Below, piece by piece: positions 1 to 14,481 of a stretch of DNA of 64,000 nt (position 1 is its first letter; each line of letters begins with the position of its first letter). The DNA comes from Formicarius rufipectus (Eukaryota; Chordata; Aves; Passeriformes; Formicariidae): NCBI GenBank assembly GCA_013399695.1, contig VXAU01000779.1, positions 496,633 to 560,632 of the forward strand, given 5' to 3'. Below the pieces are notes generated by a model. The model saw only the letters and a program-made list of their open reading frames with translations, was not told the DNA's origin and searched no databases. The position numbers and the translations under genes are program-made.

Positions 1-3000
1 CTCTCTATTCCCACTGCCAGGAGCTCTAAGTGCCTCTTGGTAGCTTAGTTTGGAGTATTTTGGTGCTGGCTTTACAAAGCTGCATGTGGAGAGGCTGGGG
101 TGTTTCTAGGAGGGGTCAGGGGGAAGGCTGGAAACCCCTAAATAAGTTTTGTTTTGTTTTTTATCATATTCTGAAGTGGCAGCACAAAGGGAGAGGTGTT
201 ACGACTTTTTGCAATGACAGTTTTTAGTGTCTTATATATGAGGCTTATAAGCCTTAGCTGTTAAAAAGACAACCTGACTGCATCAAAAACAAAAATGAGA
301 GTTTTATTCCAATTCCTCTGTGTCTAAGGGATACATTTCTATTCAGGAATGGCAGAAAGGGCTTTTTTTTCAGTGTTTGCATTCATGCATCTTTATGTTC
401 CACTGCATAGGGATTTTAAAAGTATATGAAAGGACTATCTTCACACCCAATTATTCATATTTCTAAAACTAATACACTCCATCAAAACTCTGACAACACA
501 CAGCTATAGCTGAGTATCAGCTAAGATATATTTTATAAAAGTGGTGAATTCACACAGTTCTTATGTATCTTAATTTGAACTTTATCAATAGAGCTCTTCA
601 CTTGTATCATTCCATGGAATATCAGCAGGCTCTCCTCTCAGGTCACTGTTGGCCAAGGTTATTTTGGAGATTCCATTGTTATCACTGAGGCCTCTGTCTG
701 GGAAACTGCTCCTGACTCCTTGGTCTGAAAACCTGCAACATGTGTGTTCCAACAGGGAGGTATTGTGCAAAAAAAGAAATAAAGTTAATAGATACTGCAT
801 AATTTAACTTGTAGGGCCCATCTGAAGCAGCTCTGCCCAGTGCTTAACCCAAAGGGAGAGAGTGGGCACTGACAGCCTGTCTGCAGGACAATTAACTGGC
901 TGGAGGTGTGACTTCAGAGTTACTGGAATTGTGTTTAATTCTCAGCTTGGCACTGCTTTGAAGTTAGAGCGACACTGTAGCTGCTCAGGTGGAATTTACC
1001 TCTGAGATCAAGCTCTGTAAAACAGTTTGCTGGCAACTCCAGTCCCAAGTAGGTCAGCAGAAACTTTGCTAGTAGCACTTTGCACAGGTCACTCTTGAAG
1101 AAGGTAATTCAGGTTGATTTTCCTGAGGTTTGCAGTGGGATTGGGAAGTGAAGAGCCCAGGAAGCCAAGCAGAGCCTCAGTACAAAGCACAGGGAGAGGG
1201 CTCAGACCCTCCTGCTTATATGTGGTCCCTTTTGCTGCCTTGCTCTTCATTTCATTACAGGGAGCCCATAAATGGAGAGACAACCTGATTTCCTGTGGGT
1301 GAAGATCCCACTTTGAGCACTTGCTCCAGTGGGTGTTTAAACACAGTTGAATGCAATTTTTATCTATTAAAATGCAAACTCAGGTCCCTTCTTTACTAGA
1401 AAATCCCTCCTATTCAATAAACTATTCTTGGAAGGTGGAATAGCTCAGTGGAGGTGCTGAGGGGACATCCTCATCAGTGTTCCTCAGGCTGGGGGTTAAA
1501 GCATACCCTGGGGAAGCCACCACAGACCACCTGAAACTGCCCCTGAGCCCCTCATGTTCTGCACAAAAGCCCTCCTGGGTGGAAGGTGGCCACATGCTAC
1601 TTCTTTCTCCCAACTAAATTTAGATACCTCTCCAGCAGCTGCAAAATCAGGTCATACAGGAGAGGGAATAACCACAGGTCTTGCTTTTGAAAATGGCATC
1701 ATTGCCAGGTAAATACTTGAAAAAGTTTTTCTGAGCTTATAGGAAAGGAAAAAGACAATGTGTCATCAGGGACTGAAAACAGTAATTTCTTCAACTGCCT
1801 CTAGCAATTTTCAGGTTATGTTGCTAAATTAAACCTTTGGTCTCCCTTAAGAAATCAATGACCTTTGAAAAATTAGTGACCAAACAGAAATAGAAGGCTA
1901 TTCGAGGTAAGACTATTGACAAAATAAAAGAAAAACAACAAGAGTTCCAACTAACTTTCTGAAGATGAAATAGTGGAAGGTGCTGATGGGTGAGGGGTGA
2001 AGGTTAAAATGTCCCATGTCTGCAACAAATCACAGTTAAGAAGAACTGTCCCCCAATTGGAGTTTGTCCACCTGGCAGCTGGAAAAACAACAGAGGAAAA
2101 CTGGGACCTACATTCCCCTGGGCACTGCTCCTCACTGCCTCAGTGAGCTGAACTCTGCAGCTGCAAACTACACCCAGCCACTGCCTGGGGGTCAGGCAGC
2201 AGCATCGTGGGTTTTAGCACCAAAACACACACCACAAAAGGTGGGTTTTAGTAGGTGTGCACCAAAGAAACTAATAATTTTTTTATTTTTTTTTTAATTT
2301 CCTAAAGAAACAAACATCAGGATTCCTCTCAAGTATTAGTTTCTTTTGTTACTGAATTTAGCCTTCTGAAATTGCAGGAAGACCTTGGAAATAAAACATC
2401 AGCAGTGGATCTCCTTATCCTGACTCTTATCTGCTACAGCATTTATGATCTCAGTACTCAGTTGTGAATATCCAGTCTCAGGTGATTCAGACAGAGTAGG
2501 TACTCAGAAAAAGTCTACCAGCCAACTTTGTGAGCGCCACGTCATTGCAGAGGTTGGGAGTTCCTTCTCCCAAAGATTACAAGCCTCTGAATGAAAAATA
2601 ATTTAGAAAATAACCAGACTGTGTATTAAACAGTATGTTGTTGTGTGCCCTTAATCCCAAATGTTTCCCTTCTCAAAAATTTGTGTTCTCTTACCAGCCA
2701 TCCTGGAAAACCACAGTTTCTCCATTTCTAGATGTAAAAATCCTATGGAACTTTAACACTGCTCCTGTTCAGTGCTGATAATGAGCTATCTTTTTGACAA
2801 TCCCATTCAGCTGCTAATACTTTAAAATTTTCCAGTCTTTTTGAAAAATGTAGAAGTAATTTAGAAGGCAGTGCACCATCTGGCCTCATAATGTCTCTCA
2901 CTCTTGCAGGATATCAAAAATCCACTACTCCCTCTCTCTCCTTCATAATCTTCTACAGGTTCTTCTGTCACAATCAGTTTCTTTTTGTCTTTGTAAAAAG

Positions 3001-6000
3001 ATTGTAAATTCAGAAAGCATTCCAAGTCCCAAAAAAAGGAGCCAAAGCTCTATGGTACTGTAATATTTCAAAGAAAATGTGGTTTTAAGCTAGCAAGGAT
3101 AATAGCGCTAATGTCACATAACGCAGACATTTAGAACAGAAGCAGTTAAGTGACCTGGAAAGTTCAGGTTTTCCTTAGTGTTTTTGGACCTTGTAGAAGA
3201 TATTTGCATTCCTTAGAATATAGACATATTTTAAAACAAAAAAAAAAAAACCAAACAAACAAACAAAAAAGGTGTTATGGATGTTGTTTTGCCGGAGAAG
3301 CTGTAAAATAACAGTTGGATATGTTCAAAATCTTATCCAATTAAGAAATTCTTCTGAATATCAAATGGACTACAAAACTTCAGTAGTGAAGCCCCCAAAC
3401 TTCTGTGAAAAAATCAGGTCACCTTTTTGTCCCACCACTTTAGCTTTATCTGATGTATCTTTTCCTAGTTACTGATTTTCTCCCTTATTATATAGTTATA
3501 TATATATGTATATGATGGTGTACAGGTAACAAGAATTTACAGAATTCTCTAAATACTTGGAGATGCTCTCTGTTCCACTGGGAAACAACACTTGGTTTTT
3601 GGGAATGAATACACACTGAATGAAGAAATTAAACACATTTCTAAAACATTGCCATTACATTTCCCTGTATTCTCTAGTGCTTAGCTGTAAAACCTAATTC
3701 CTAAAATTTCATTCTTTGCACAGAATTATTATTTACACAGTGCTGCAATATCTGAATAAATATTGTCTAATTCTTCATTCGTTTGCTCAGTTCAAGTGGT
3801 CACTTACAAATGTCCAGAGGACTGCAATCATTCCCATACCTCATTTTCTCAACAGGCAGTGTTTTCACATTGCTGTGTTGCTGTAATAAGTATTACAAGT
3901 GGAACAAAATCGAAATGCATGCTCAAACATTTGCCGAAAAATTAGATTTCTGGACTGCTGCCAAGGCAAAGGGAAAGAATTCCCAGTCAGCCATCCATCA
4001 GCTACTCCCTGTCCATTCAAAGAGCATCCAAGGGAGTGGGATGCTTCTTCATTTGGTGAGTCTCATAAAGTTCGGGAGTACCTAAATTAGATACCTGTTC
4101 GTGTAGTTTTTCACAAATGCTTGATTTCTCTGTAATGTCTGGAAATAACTTGCTAAATGTCTCAGGCTTCCATGAGATCCTGGCAGTGCCTAAAACATCA
4201 CCCGCCAGAAAGGAATGACCTTTCCATGAAGGAAACAATCACTGCTTATGTCTTTTTAAATGCTGATAAACCTACGTGAGACCAACAGCCACAACAAGAT
4301 TTATTGCACAATACCCTCCAGTATACAGGCACCATCAGGTAACTTTGCATTCTCTGATGAATATACAATTGAAGTTGTAATTGTTTGTGCATTCCTGAAA
4401 ATGTCAACAAAATCAAACATCTGTCATGCCAGATAAGGAAACATGGCTCGTTTAATACACTTAGTGCTCTGCTCAGCCTTGAAAAGGTCACTCCTATTTT
4501 AACAAGCAGTTCATAATTTATTGGCCTCTAGTAAATGACCCTGTAGTGACAATAAAGCTGTGACCGTATTTGGTTACCTATCAAACGACATATTTAATTA
4601 AGATAACATATCATATTTAGCACAATCTGTTTAATGTTACTTTTGGATATTCTCTCACCCCTTCAATTACAACCAATTCCAAGATAAAATCAATTTTGCC
4701 AAAGTTACCCTCGTAACCCCCAGTCCCATCCCACCAAAATAAGCAGAGCCAGCCAGAACAATCACCTTGAAAGCCATCAGTTTAAGTCAACAAACAACAT
4801 ACAAAGGCAGCATTCACTCCTCTGCCATCTTCAGTGGCAATAAACAAAAATCCACACATGTTCAATTGTGCCAAGAGCACAGGGCTGATTCTGCCCTGGC
4901 TTTCTGCATCAGGCTGCTTGGTCCAGCCCTGAGTCCTGCCAAATCACTCAGGACAAGTGCTGCTTGTTGACCCCACCGACCTACACCAGGGGGCTGTCAG
5001 GCAGCCCAGGATTGTCTTGTGCTGCACAGAGCCTTTTAGCTGAAACCTGATCTTTTGAAACTGATCTCAATATCCTTCCTTATTCTCCTGTTGGCCTGTT
5101 CTCAAAATAATTACCGATTTCAGTGAGAGGGAGATGTGTAGGGGTGAATACAGACCCGCTGTGGCAGAGGGAATTGTGCCTGCTCCTCCAGATGGTGCTG
5201 AAACACCCCCTTGCTGGCTCAGTCAATTTTTTGCTGGATGGCTGAGGCAGCCTAACATAAGAATGCAGTGTATTGGAGCTCATTTGGCCCTAAAAACCCT
5301 GACAGAGTGTTAATTCCTGGTAGTGATGGGCTGGTTCTCTTCCTCCTTAAAATAAGATATCTAACCCTGAAAGACACTATTATGTGGGAGAACAGAATAG
5401 CCAATGTATTTCCCGGGCTGGTTGGCAGGTCAGAGATAGCACAGATGCACAAAATGTTGATCACATCACTGGCCAGCTGGTGGGAGCTGGCCCAGCTCTC
5501 TTTCCTCTGTTCTTCTCCCAGTTTGACTCCCGAGCCAATTCTGCAGGACGACTCCAGAAATTCACTTGTAATCGATGGGGGTAATTTGGGAAGAGAAAAC
5601 AATGCTCTCAGAAGGTATGTGCTTTGAGGAAAGGTGAGTCTGTGGAGCTTTAGATGTCTAAATTATGTAAGGCCTTATACAAAGGAGGAGAAGGGACATG
5701 GACTGTTCTTCCTTTCTATTCATTTATTGTACATAATAATCACAAGGCCAAGTGAGGATTATGCTACTGGGTCTTTTTCATCCCAAAAGGATTACAAAAT
5801 CCTTTATAAAGTGTCAATTTGTTTCATGCCTGCCAATAATGGGAAATGGAGATTACAGCCCTCTGTGCAAAGGTTGATCACTGCTCCCCTAAGAGAGAAC
5901 AAGTGGACCTGTGCATCCAGTTCATTCCTAAAGGACTCCTTCAGGAAAATGAGCCTGAATTTTGGCTGATTGGATAACTAGGCTTTACACTGGATTGTCA

Positions 6001-6182
6001 CTAAGCTCTCCCTCTGCCTATTTCACCCGTTTTAGAGTTTGAGCTGGCCTGACCTTTCCTGCTGCAAACACGTTTTAGGTTGGATGTGGAAGCAGAATTC
6101 GTGAGGCATTAAATGGCATCACTGGGGTAGGGGACCACAGTGTCTGGGATCACCTGTCCTCATGATCAGCTTATATATGTGT
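1..6182. other. AT-rich non-coding region
   Basis: No gene is supported here. Short open frames occur on both strands but have no recognisable domain, no exon-like splice boundaries and no codon pattern unlike chance. A short A-run followed by CAAA units sits at about 3237-3270, and a TA-rich patch near 3490-3515. Confidence 0.6.
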
Positions 6183-6445
6183 GTCATGGGTTCATTCCAG
6201 CCAGAAACTCAGCCCCACACTGCCACTTGCCCCACTCCCCCTCCCTGGCGGGACCAGGGAGAGAATCCTAAGGAAGAAAGTGTGAAAACACTTGGGTTGA
6301 CATATAGATGGTTTAACATGTAAAGCAAAAGCAGGACAAGGAATCCATTCCCCACTTCCCAGGGGCAGGCACTGTCCAGCAAAAAACTGAAACATCACTG
6401 TGTTACCAGCACAAAACACAGCCCCACACCAGCGACTCTGAAGAA
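6183..6445 (-). mobile_element. Degenerate avian ERV LTR fragment
   Basis: The plus strand begins TGTCATGGGTTCATTCC and continues with a C-rich segment, a purine-rich GGGACCAGGGAGAGAATCC segment, a stretch ending in a GTTTAACATG-type motif, then CCACTTCCCAGGGGCAGGC and GCACAAAACACAGCCCCACACC. I recognise these blocks, in this order, from a common avian endogenous retrovirus LTR usually met in this complement orientation. The copy is shortened and diverged. Orientation and exact end are uncertain because the family normally has more sequence between the blocks. Confidence 0.55.
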
Positions 6446-7230
6446 AATGTAAATGCAATGCATTCTCCTCATTCCTTATCATGCCGTGCCCATGCCACAC
6501 GCTCTCCAATACATCCTCAGTAACCACCATCCCCTTTCCATCCTTTGATACAATGCAGAGACATCATTCCATTTTGGTAAAATGCCCAAAAATGTCCACA
6601 AAGTGTCCCTTGAGTTCATTTACTCCGTGACTTTGGGCTCCATCTGTGCTGGTGGTCACTCAGGACAGGGGAGTTGCCAAATCCAGCTCAGTCCTGGTCA
6701 CTGCTGCACTTGCACTGCTCCTTGTCAGGCTTGTCTTCTGTTGTTGGGGTGGTTCCTGCTGTAGGAATTCCTCTGGTCTGCCACTCAAATCATGGCTATG
6801 TGAATTTAAAGGTGTATTCCTAACAATCCTTTGGGATCAGCGACAGGTGACCCATGAGGAGGATGTAGGCAACAACTTGTGTCTCATGGTAAATGTACTC
6901 ATTCAGAAGGAACAGTGCTATCTGAAGATGTGAAACTGCCTGCTAAGAAGGAATTAAATGGCATTTCTCCTTCCCAAATTGGACGAGGAGTACCCTAAAC
7001 AAACAGGAGGGAATAATCTTTTATGCACATGGCATTACTCCGTTGCAGAACACATTGCACTGGGGGACTAAAGGGTGTGGAGGAGTCAGGAAAATACCAG
7101 ACAAACTCAAAGAGCACCGGTATGTCATCTAAATACAAGGTGAACTCTTGAGGGTAAGACAAAGGCATTGGAAGACATCCTAGGAAAGGACCTGCAGATG
7201 ATACTGTATTTGGCACCTCCCTAAAATTCT
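6446..7230. other. Possible continuation of ERV-derived sequence
   Basis: This stretch directly follows the LTR fragment. It has a long moderately GC-rich segment (about 6600-6880) with phrases such as TTTGGGCTCCATCTGTGCTGG and GGTGGTTCCTGCTGTAGGAA that resemble avian LTR or internal ERV sequence from memory. No viral domain can be read in any frame. It may instead be unrelated unique DNA. A repeat-library search would settle it. Confidence 0.25.
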
Positions 7231-9840
7231 ATTATTTCCCATTTCCTGGGTTCTTGTGTGTCTGCTGCTGTCTGACCTCAGAGGCAGGACTCTGCATTAA
7301 GGGAACCCTTGGTCTGAGCCAGCAAGGATGTTCCTAAGCAAGCAGGATTGAATATTGTCTTAAACAGCCTATCCTTTCAGATACACCTTAAAAAACTTAG
7401 ATCATGTTTCAGATCTGCCAAGGGTATGGCTGATCTTCATCATGATGATGTATTTTCCTTTGGTTTATATTTTTAATCATAATTAACTCCATTTTTCTAC
7501 TCCTGGCCATATTGCTGTTTCATTTACTTAATCAGTAATGATTAAATCTAATTTACTATTATGTGAAATCTTAATCCTACTGAAGAGTAATGGGCATAGT
7601 ACAGAGTTCAGTTAAGAAACATATTCACCACATAACCTCCATTTAGTAATTCCATTTATTTCAATAAAACTACCTGGCACATGAAAGAAAGACACTACAG
7701 TGGCCTTTAGTGTCTAGAAAATCATAGAATTGCTAATGCAAGCACTGAGGAGATGTTTTGACCTCCTCCTGAACATATTATTTTTCATTAAAAAAAAATC
7801 CAAAACAAATCCAGCTCATAAAATCTCTACTCTAAAAAAAAGCCACCTACATTTTATGCTTGATCTTACTTATTTTACAAGTTCAGCATTATCCTTTTCA
7901 AATATACAAAATGTCAGCTTGAAAATATAGGGGAAAGGGCTTCCACAGTGAACATGATTTCTCTAAAAACAAATGAAAAGCCTATTACTAATGAAGTATT
8001 CTCACTTTAATCACGTTTGTTCATTACTCCCATATTTTAGGTGATATAAAAGGAGGAACAATTATTGCCTTGTTCACTTTGATTTATTTGGCTCAGTGCC
8101 TCCTTACCTAGGTAATGTAAAATAAACTGTGCTACATGGGTCATTTATGATGTGATTTAATAAGATGCTTTTTATTTCTAGCCTGCAGGGAAACACTTTA
8201 GTTCACAAGCACCTGGCAAAAATAAATAAATAAATAAACCCCCCAAAACCCAAAACAAAACCCAACAATATTTCTTTCATTCATTTTCTAATTCCATTCA
8301 GTAGACTGCAGCCTGCAAGGTAATTTAAAGCAGGTTGTCACAGTGGCAATGTACTAAAACAAGACTTCAAAACCCACATAAGGAAATGTTGCCTGGGCAT
8401 CAAAATAAGCTTGTAACTACAAGCTTGACCAGTTCCCGGCTTCCTTTGGGTATTTCAGTGTAAATTAAGATTTGTTCCTTTTCATTGTCTGAAATAGGTT
8501 AATGTTTTTGCCGAACAGCACATGCTGTCTGCAAACAAAATTATATTTATGTAACAGGTACCTGAGAGAGACCTGGAGGTTAAAAAAAATGAGCAAGGAA
8601 ATTGGTTTTCTACAGACATGAAGAACAACATGGGCAAGTTTACCACACTCAAGCTTACAAAAAACTTACAGGACTTTGGGACCCATTTCTATGGCTTTTG
8701 GGTTTTTTGATAATTCCCTTGTGCACATTCTGTGGGAATAACACTTAGCTCAACTCTGCAGATGGCACAAAGTTAAAGGAGCTGGTATTTCAAAATCCTG
8801 AGCAGGGATATTCCAGGTATTGTCAGTGGAAGAGCTGATGCTGATGACAAAGCACTGCAGAGAAGATCTAAGGTCACACCTGTTTCCAGAACAAATCCCT
8901 GGGGTTTTGTCACTCAAAATTTTCAGACATCCTCATTTTAATCAACACTGTTTAGTTTAAGGTTTAGCTGGACAGAGACTCATGAGTAAGAAGAGGAAAA
9001 CAAACAAACAAACAAAAAAACCCAACCAAACAAAAAGCAAACAACAACAACAAAACAGTGATTCCACCTATTTCTTCTGTGTCTAAAAATAAACAGCACT
9101 CTATCAGACAGCTTCCTAAAGAAGTCCTCTGCTGACTCCATTTTGGGGGGGGGGATCTGCTTCTTTGTCTCAGCTCCGGTGGTGGAGACCTGTGCATCTA
9201 GCATTGCATTGCCAATGCAGTGCTTATTTCCCAGTCTACAGTCTCCTTCAAATTTAAAAGCACAAGGACAACATCTTTCACCGTTGCTTGAAGAAGTCCC
9301 AGCTGACAAAACCAAGACCTCCACCAAGTACATGAAGTTCTACAATCCAGCATATACAGTCACCTGAGTTTTAGAAATGTGGCAGCTCAGGCACAGAAAG
9401 AGTCTGAAGAGGTGGTGAAGGGGTGCCTGTGAGGATTTTGGGAAGGAATTTGACCCACAACACAGCAAGAATTGTCAGTCCCTCGTGTAATTTAGATGAG
9501 GATGGCAGGAGTACATATCATTTCAGCTGTGCTTTATGAGGCTCCCTTGGATGTCCTGATGTGAAATGAGAAGAGATGCCATGTCAGAAAACGCTGATGG
9601 TTTAAACTCATCTCCAGTCTCCCTGTAGGTGAGAATCTCTGTAGCTGTGCCTGTACAGCTGCACAGATTGTGCTGAACAGATGGTCTTCTACAAAGGAAG
9701 GGCAAATCACACCATTGTCCCAAGCAGAAATTCAAATTCCACGTTTACAAGGTTGTTCCTGAATAATGGGGGGGGTTTTAGTTCAAAACTATGCATACCC
9801 AAGATGCCAACATGCTCCCAGGTTTGGGATGCCCACACAG
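7231..9840. other. AT-rich non-coding region
   Basis: No gene is supported. It contains AAAT and CCCCAAAA-type low-complexity sequence (about 8220-8270) and an A/C-rich simple repeat (8997-9056, listed separately). The block at 7430-7680 is even AT-rich sequence free of recognisable repeats and could include conserved non-coding DNA, but that cannot be judged from one genome. Confidence 0.5.
8997..9056. repeat. Low-complexity (CAAA)n/(CAA)n repeat
   Basis: Imperfect CAAA units followed by CAA units, with no G until the end of the tract. Similar tracts recur near 19.4 and 26.9 kb, and in complement near 14.5 and 44.0 kb. Confidence 0.85.
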
Positions 9841-10300
9841 GGGAGATGGAGCTGCTGGAGAGTCCAGAGAGGCACCAGGATGGGCAGAGGATGGAGCAGC
9901 TCTGCTGGGAGGAAAGGCTGGCAGGGCTGGGATTGTCCAGCCTGGAGAGGAGAAGCTTTGGGGGAACCTCATTGTGGCCTTGCAGGACCTGAAGGGGAGA
10001 AGATAAAAGATGGAAAGAGACCATTTACAAAGGCCTGGAGGGATAGGACAAAGGGGAATGGCTTCAAACTGAAAGAGGGCAGGGTTAGATGGGACGTTGG
10101 GAAGAAATCCTTCCCTGGGAGAGTGGGCAGCCCCTGGCACAGGTTGCCCAGAGAAGTTGTGGCTGCCCCATCCCTGGAAGTGTCCAAGGGCTGGTTGGAG
10201 CATCGTTGGCTAGTGGAAGGTGTCCCTGCCCATGGCAGAGGGTGGAATGGAATGAGCTTTAAGGTCCCTTCCAATCCCAAACTGTTCTGTGCTTTTTAGT
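9841..10300 (+). mobile_element. CR1 LINE 3' fragment
   Basis: This is a 5'-truncated chicken repeat 1 copy in sense orientation. Landmarks in order are CACCAGGATGGGCAGAGG, TGTCCAGCCTGGAGAGGAG, GCCTGGAGGGATAGGACAA, CACAGGTTGCCCAGAGAAG, CCCCATCCCTGGAAGTGTCC, and the 3'-end phrase AGGTCCCTTCCAATCCCAAA. The reading frames across it are decayed, so it is not coding. The terminal tail is worn (CTGTTCTGTGCTTTTTAG). It shares these landmarks with the copy at 24.9 kb. Confidence 0.93.
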
Positions 10301-13049
10301 GTACAGGTAAACTGATTTCCAGTTAAAATTGTTTTCTCAGGGGGCAAAGCAAACCAGGCCATTTTTGTTTCTGCTGGAGCAGTGATAACATCTGGTGCTG
10401 TATCTTCTGGCTGTATTTATGCATGTGAAGAAAAGCACTTACCTTATTGGATAAGAGGGTAGTTCATCAACACAGTCACATAATCCATAAACATTTCTCT
10501 TTCATAAGCTCTTATCACATTACCACTGATTATTCAGAAAAAGAAAAAAAAAAAAAGAATTAGTGTTATATGACATCCTGCCCTTAATTATTTTTAGCCT
10601 TAAGGGTGATTAAAATACGCTATGGAACAGGAAGGTAAAGTGGGGAGAAACCTGAGGCAGGACTGGAAACGGAGTGATGGTATAAACATGGAAACCACTT
10701 CAAAGACCTGCAAGAAGAAGTTGCAACTCTGTTTCATGAACTGCAACCAGCATATATCTGGTCCAGGCATGGGCCAGAATGCCACGGTGTGCCAAGGGCT
10801 CCGTTTGCCAACCCAACCCATTTGCCATGCTCAAAAGCTAAGGCATCACAGTTCACCACTCAAAGCTGTGAGCAAGAGTAAGCCAAAATAAAATAAATCT
10901 AGATGTTTTCTGAATTGTGGAAGCGATACGCTGAAGGTGAATGTAAGCCTTGAGAGATTTTATAAAGGAAAATCTATAGATTCAAGTTACTCAAAAAATA
11001 TTCATTAAAAACCTTCTCTTTATACAATTCACCAAGAATCACGTGGATTTCTCTGTAAGATCATGATTCATTACTTACTAGAGGTAGAAAAATTAACTCC
11101 AGAGGTGGAATCAGTTCAGGAACTAGTGAATGTGTGAAGCTGCTCTTACAGAAGCAACAAAAGATGATGTTTAGTGGTTTTATTATAGCAAACCTGACTG
11201 CAGTAGAAGAGAAATGGTAGTAAGAAATTATTTATGGCTAGATTTTGTGTCATCTGCCTCATGCCTGGTAGCATGGTTAGGTTTACTTTAATAAAAACAT
11301 GGGAAACAGTCTTAGTACCTGGTTTAAAGGTTACTACTGTTCTTTCAAAGAATCTAACCTTATCCTGGGCTCCCTGCCAAACTGTGTTAGCTAAAACCAT
11401 TTGATTCTGCTCCTTTTTAAAGACACTGTCATGCCATGTGGAGTTCACTGAAACACTGAGAATTGCTTCTTGCCATCTGAAACTTGGTTTATACCCTTGT
11501 CATTAGTCTTGGCCTTCCATCCTACACAAAAAAATGTCTTGCTCATGACACAAAGTCCTGCTTAAAGCTTGTGGGGAGCACCACTCAACAAAAAGAACAT
11601 GCTCTGCTCACCCGTGAGGGTTCCCTGCTGTTCATCACAGGGTCAGGATTGGAGAACAAGTAGATCTGGCCCAAAACAGCAGCAGCCAGTGGGGTGTGGC
11701 AGTGCTGGGGCATCTATTAGCAAAATGAGCTTTTAAAAGCCAAGGCAGAAACGTTGGTGAAAGGCTGAGCGTGAAGGATGTAATTGAGATGTCAGGATGT
11801 GTCAGAGATACCACTGTCAAATCTGATCTGTCGCTGTTATCTATGGAATTCACTCACAGAGTTTCAGCTCCAGACAATCAGCAGCCTGCAGTAAATGCCG
11901 GGAGTGTGTCCAAACACCCTTCTGGAATGAGACAGTAAAGTGGCCTGGATTGCTGCCTTCACAAAGCCAGGACCTCTGAGGTCTTCACTGCTGGTCTGTT
12001 CTTCTCTCACTTTCGCAAAATGAAAGGAAATACAAGTTTATCTCTGGTTGATTATAGCACCAGTCTTGCTGCTTCGATGGAAGTCCATAAAAATTAGAAT
12101 CATCATAGCCTGTAATTTAAACAGATTGCCAGAACAAAACAAAGCCAGCTGATGTTCAAAAAACAAACCTGTTCAACCTCTGCAGAGGTTTCCCCCATCA
12201 GCCTCTGGTGAGGATGGATGCCACTGGGATTAATTGGCCTCTGCAGACCTGTTGTCTTCATTCTGAACAGCTGCCAACCCAATTCATACATCCTGCTTTA
12301 GCACAGTGACCAGGCAGCTTCTGGAGGCTCTTTTAATTCCCTCACCTCTACTGTGACAATGGCTTAGCTCTGTGGTGTAAATATATGTGCATTTCCTCAT
12401 GCAGAAATAATGACATAATCACAATTTTGGTTACAAGTCTCTGACAAAATTATTTCAGTTGTCTGTGTCAGAGAGAGGTACTGTAGATACTGCAGACTGT
12501 CAGCTTCGGCTGTGGTTATAGAAAATGAACCTTCATGTCCTCATTACTGAGCACTCACAGTGATCAGAAAGCCAGTCTACTGTTACAGAGAGTCAGAGTT
12601 TAAAGCAGAAATAAAAAGCACTCCTGCTAAAACTAAAGTTGCATTGTCACACAGGGAAATCTCATAAGATCTCTCTCTCTGTCATTCCCAAACATACTGC
12701 ATTCAACAAGACAAATTATATGAAATGTTTCATCCTGAAAGAAGTTGCAAAGCAGCCATTTCTCTACAGTACAAATGGAAAAATTTGTGTGTGCACGACT
12801 TATTTATCAATTTTATATATGTAGTGTCTTTTATTTCAATGCTTAACAATCGGGTAGCTCACTGTTTTATCATTTCCATGTTTATACCACTGTAAGTATC
12901 AGAAGGATCAGCTGAAAAGATTCTTAAATGTAGACATGATAGACTCTAACAAGTCAGCACATCAAAATTTTTATTGCTATTTGCAACATTCAAAAAGAAA
13001 CCCTTTCCTCATCAGAGGCAAATCACCCTATTTGGAAACAAGTCAACTA
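10301..13049. other. AT-rich non-coding region
   Basis: No supported gene or clear mobile element. A short A-run lies near 10540-10557. Short open frames on both strands have no recognisable content. Confidence 0.6.
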
Positions 13050-13243
13050 TTCCAGGCAGGAGCAGGTTGGGCAGAGAAGCTGTGGCTGCCCCATCCCTGG
13101 GAGTGACCCAGGTCAGGCTGGACAGAGCTTGGAGCAGCCTGGGATGCTGGAAGGTGTCCCTGCCCATGGCAGGGGGTGGCACTGGGTGGTTCTTTGAGGT
13201 CCCTTCCAACCCAAACCTTTCTATGATTTTATGATTCTGTGAT
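13050..13243 (+). mobile_element. Short CR1 LINE 3' end
   Basis: A truncated CR1 end in sense orientation. It begins near AGCAGGTTGGGCAGAGAAG and runs through GGTGTCCCTGCCCATGGC and GAGGTCCCTTCCAACCCAAA. It ends in a well-kept tail of three related units (TTCTATGATTTTATGATTCTG). The tail suggests that the whole 3' terminus survives. Confidence 0.92.
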
Positions 13244-14481
13244 TGCCCTTATAAAGACAAAAACATTTCACAGCCTATTTGACCTCGTCTTTTTTAATAC
13301 AATTAAAATTACAATAAACCTGTATATAAAGAGTAGCATTTAACACTTTATTACCTTCATATTACGCAAAGCAGAGATTGAACAACCTCTGTGGTGGGTC
13401 CCTGCATCTGGTGCAGTAGGGATGAGCAAGATGTAGTAAATTTTTGTGAGGAATGGGAAACTTTTATTGTGCTCCAGTAACATAACAACGTGATGTTTTG
13501 TCGGCTTCTTTTGCTCAAGTGCTGAATGAGTCCTGTTAACAGAACACAACACATTACATGAGTTGGAAATCCCTGGAGGAGGTGATGCCTTGTGACTGGA
13601 TCAACATGCAGATTTTCTTGATTAATACAACTGGAAACATCCCAGGACAGAGGGTCTGCTTGTCTCCAGACAAAGATCAAATCTAATTGTCAAAGTTTAT
13701 CAGATGGATCTGACTGATTTGACCTGACTGAGAGACAAAAGCTCCTTTCAAATGAACACTCATAAAACTGATCTCATTGCATCTTTCCAACACTTTAAAT
13801 TCAAGGCAAGCAATAACCCATTGAAAGGCTGCTGGAAACAGTTCTTGCTGATGGAATGGGGTAACTTGCATTGTTGTGGCACAGCTGAAAGAGCAATTGT
13901 TTCCCAGCCCTATGCACGATGCTGAAACTTCAAACACCTCACACCTGTTGAGATCACATCTGTATTGGTTCCCTCCGAAAGGAGAAGCTTCATATTAAAC
14001 TCGCTACAGACCAGCAAGAGTTTAGCATGAGTGTGTACTGAGTAGAAGAGATTTGTCCTTTCTTTGGTACACTAAGTGTTCTGCAAGTCTCATAAATAAT
14101 TTTTAAAGCCACCTACTGTGATAAAATATGTAGCCAGGCTGTGACTGGAATACCGTGAGAAACTGATGTTGAGGGTTCTGTGTCTTTCCAACGCGTTTTC
14201 AGTCTCTCACCTGGGATCTCTCCACCTCCCTTCTAATCCCTGGGAAAAATTTTTAATGTGTTTGTTGTGTAACATCCATTGTAAACATCCAGTTTACAAT
14301 ATGCAGATTATTACCAGCAGGATGGTTGTGTTTGAGTTAACATATGAAATACTCTGTGTGCTCACAGAGAGTGGTGTGCTCGTCTTCTCCAAGAGCACTT
14401 GAACTCAACCAACTTATCTGGTTCAGTCATTTCATTAGTGTTGGGGTGGATTTTTGGTGTTGGTTGGGGTGTTTTTGTTTT

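Noticed and set aside
5252..5627. Overlapping 116- and 119-codon frames on both strands
   Set aside because: Neither shows a known domain, splice structure or protein-like pattern, and mutual overlap on opposite strands is expected from low stop density by chance.
9766..10299. A 177-codon plus-strand frame and several antisense frames near 10 kb
   Set aside because: They lie inside a truncated CR1 copy and carry no reverse transcriptase motif.
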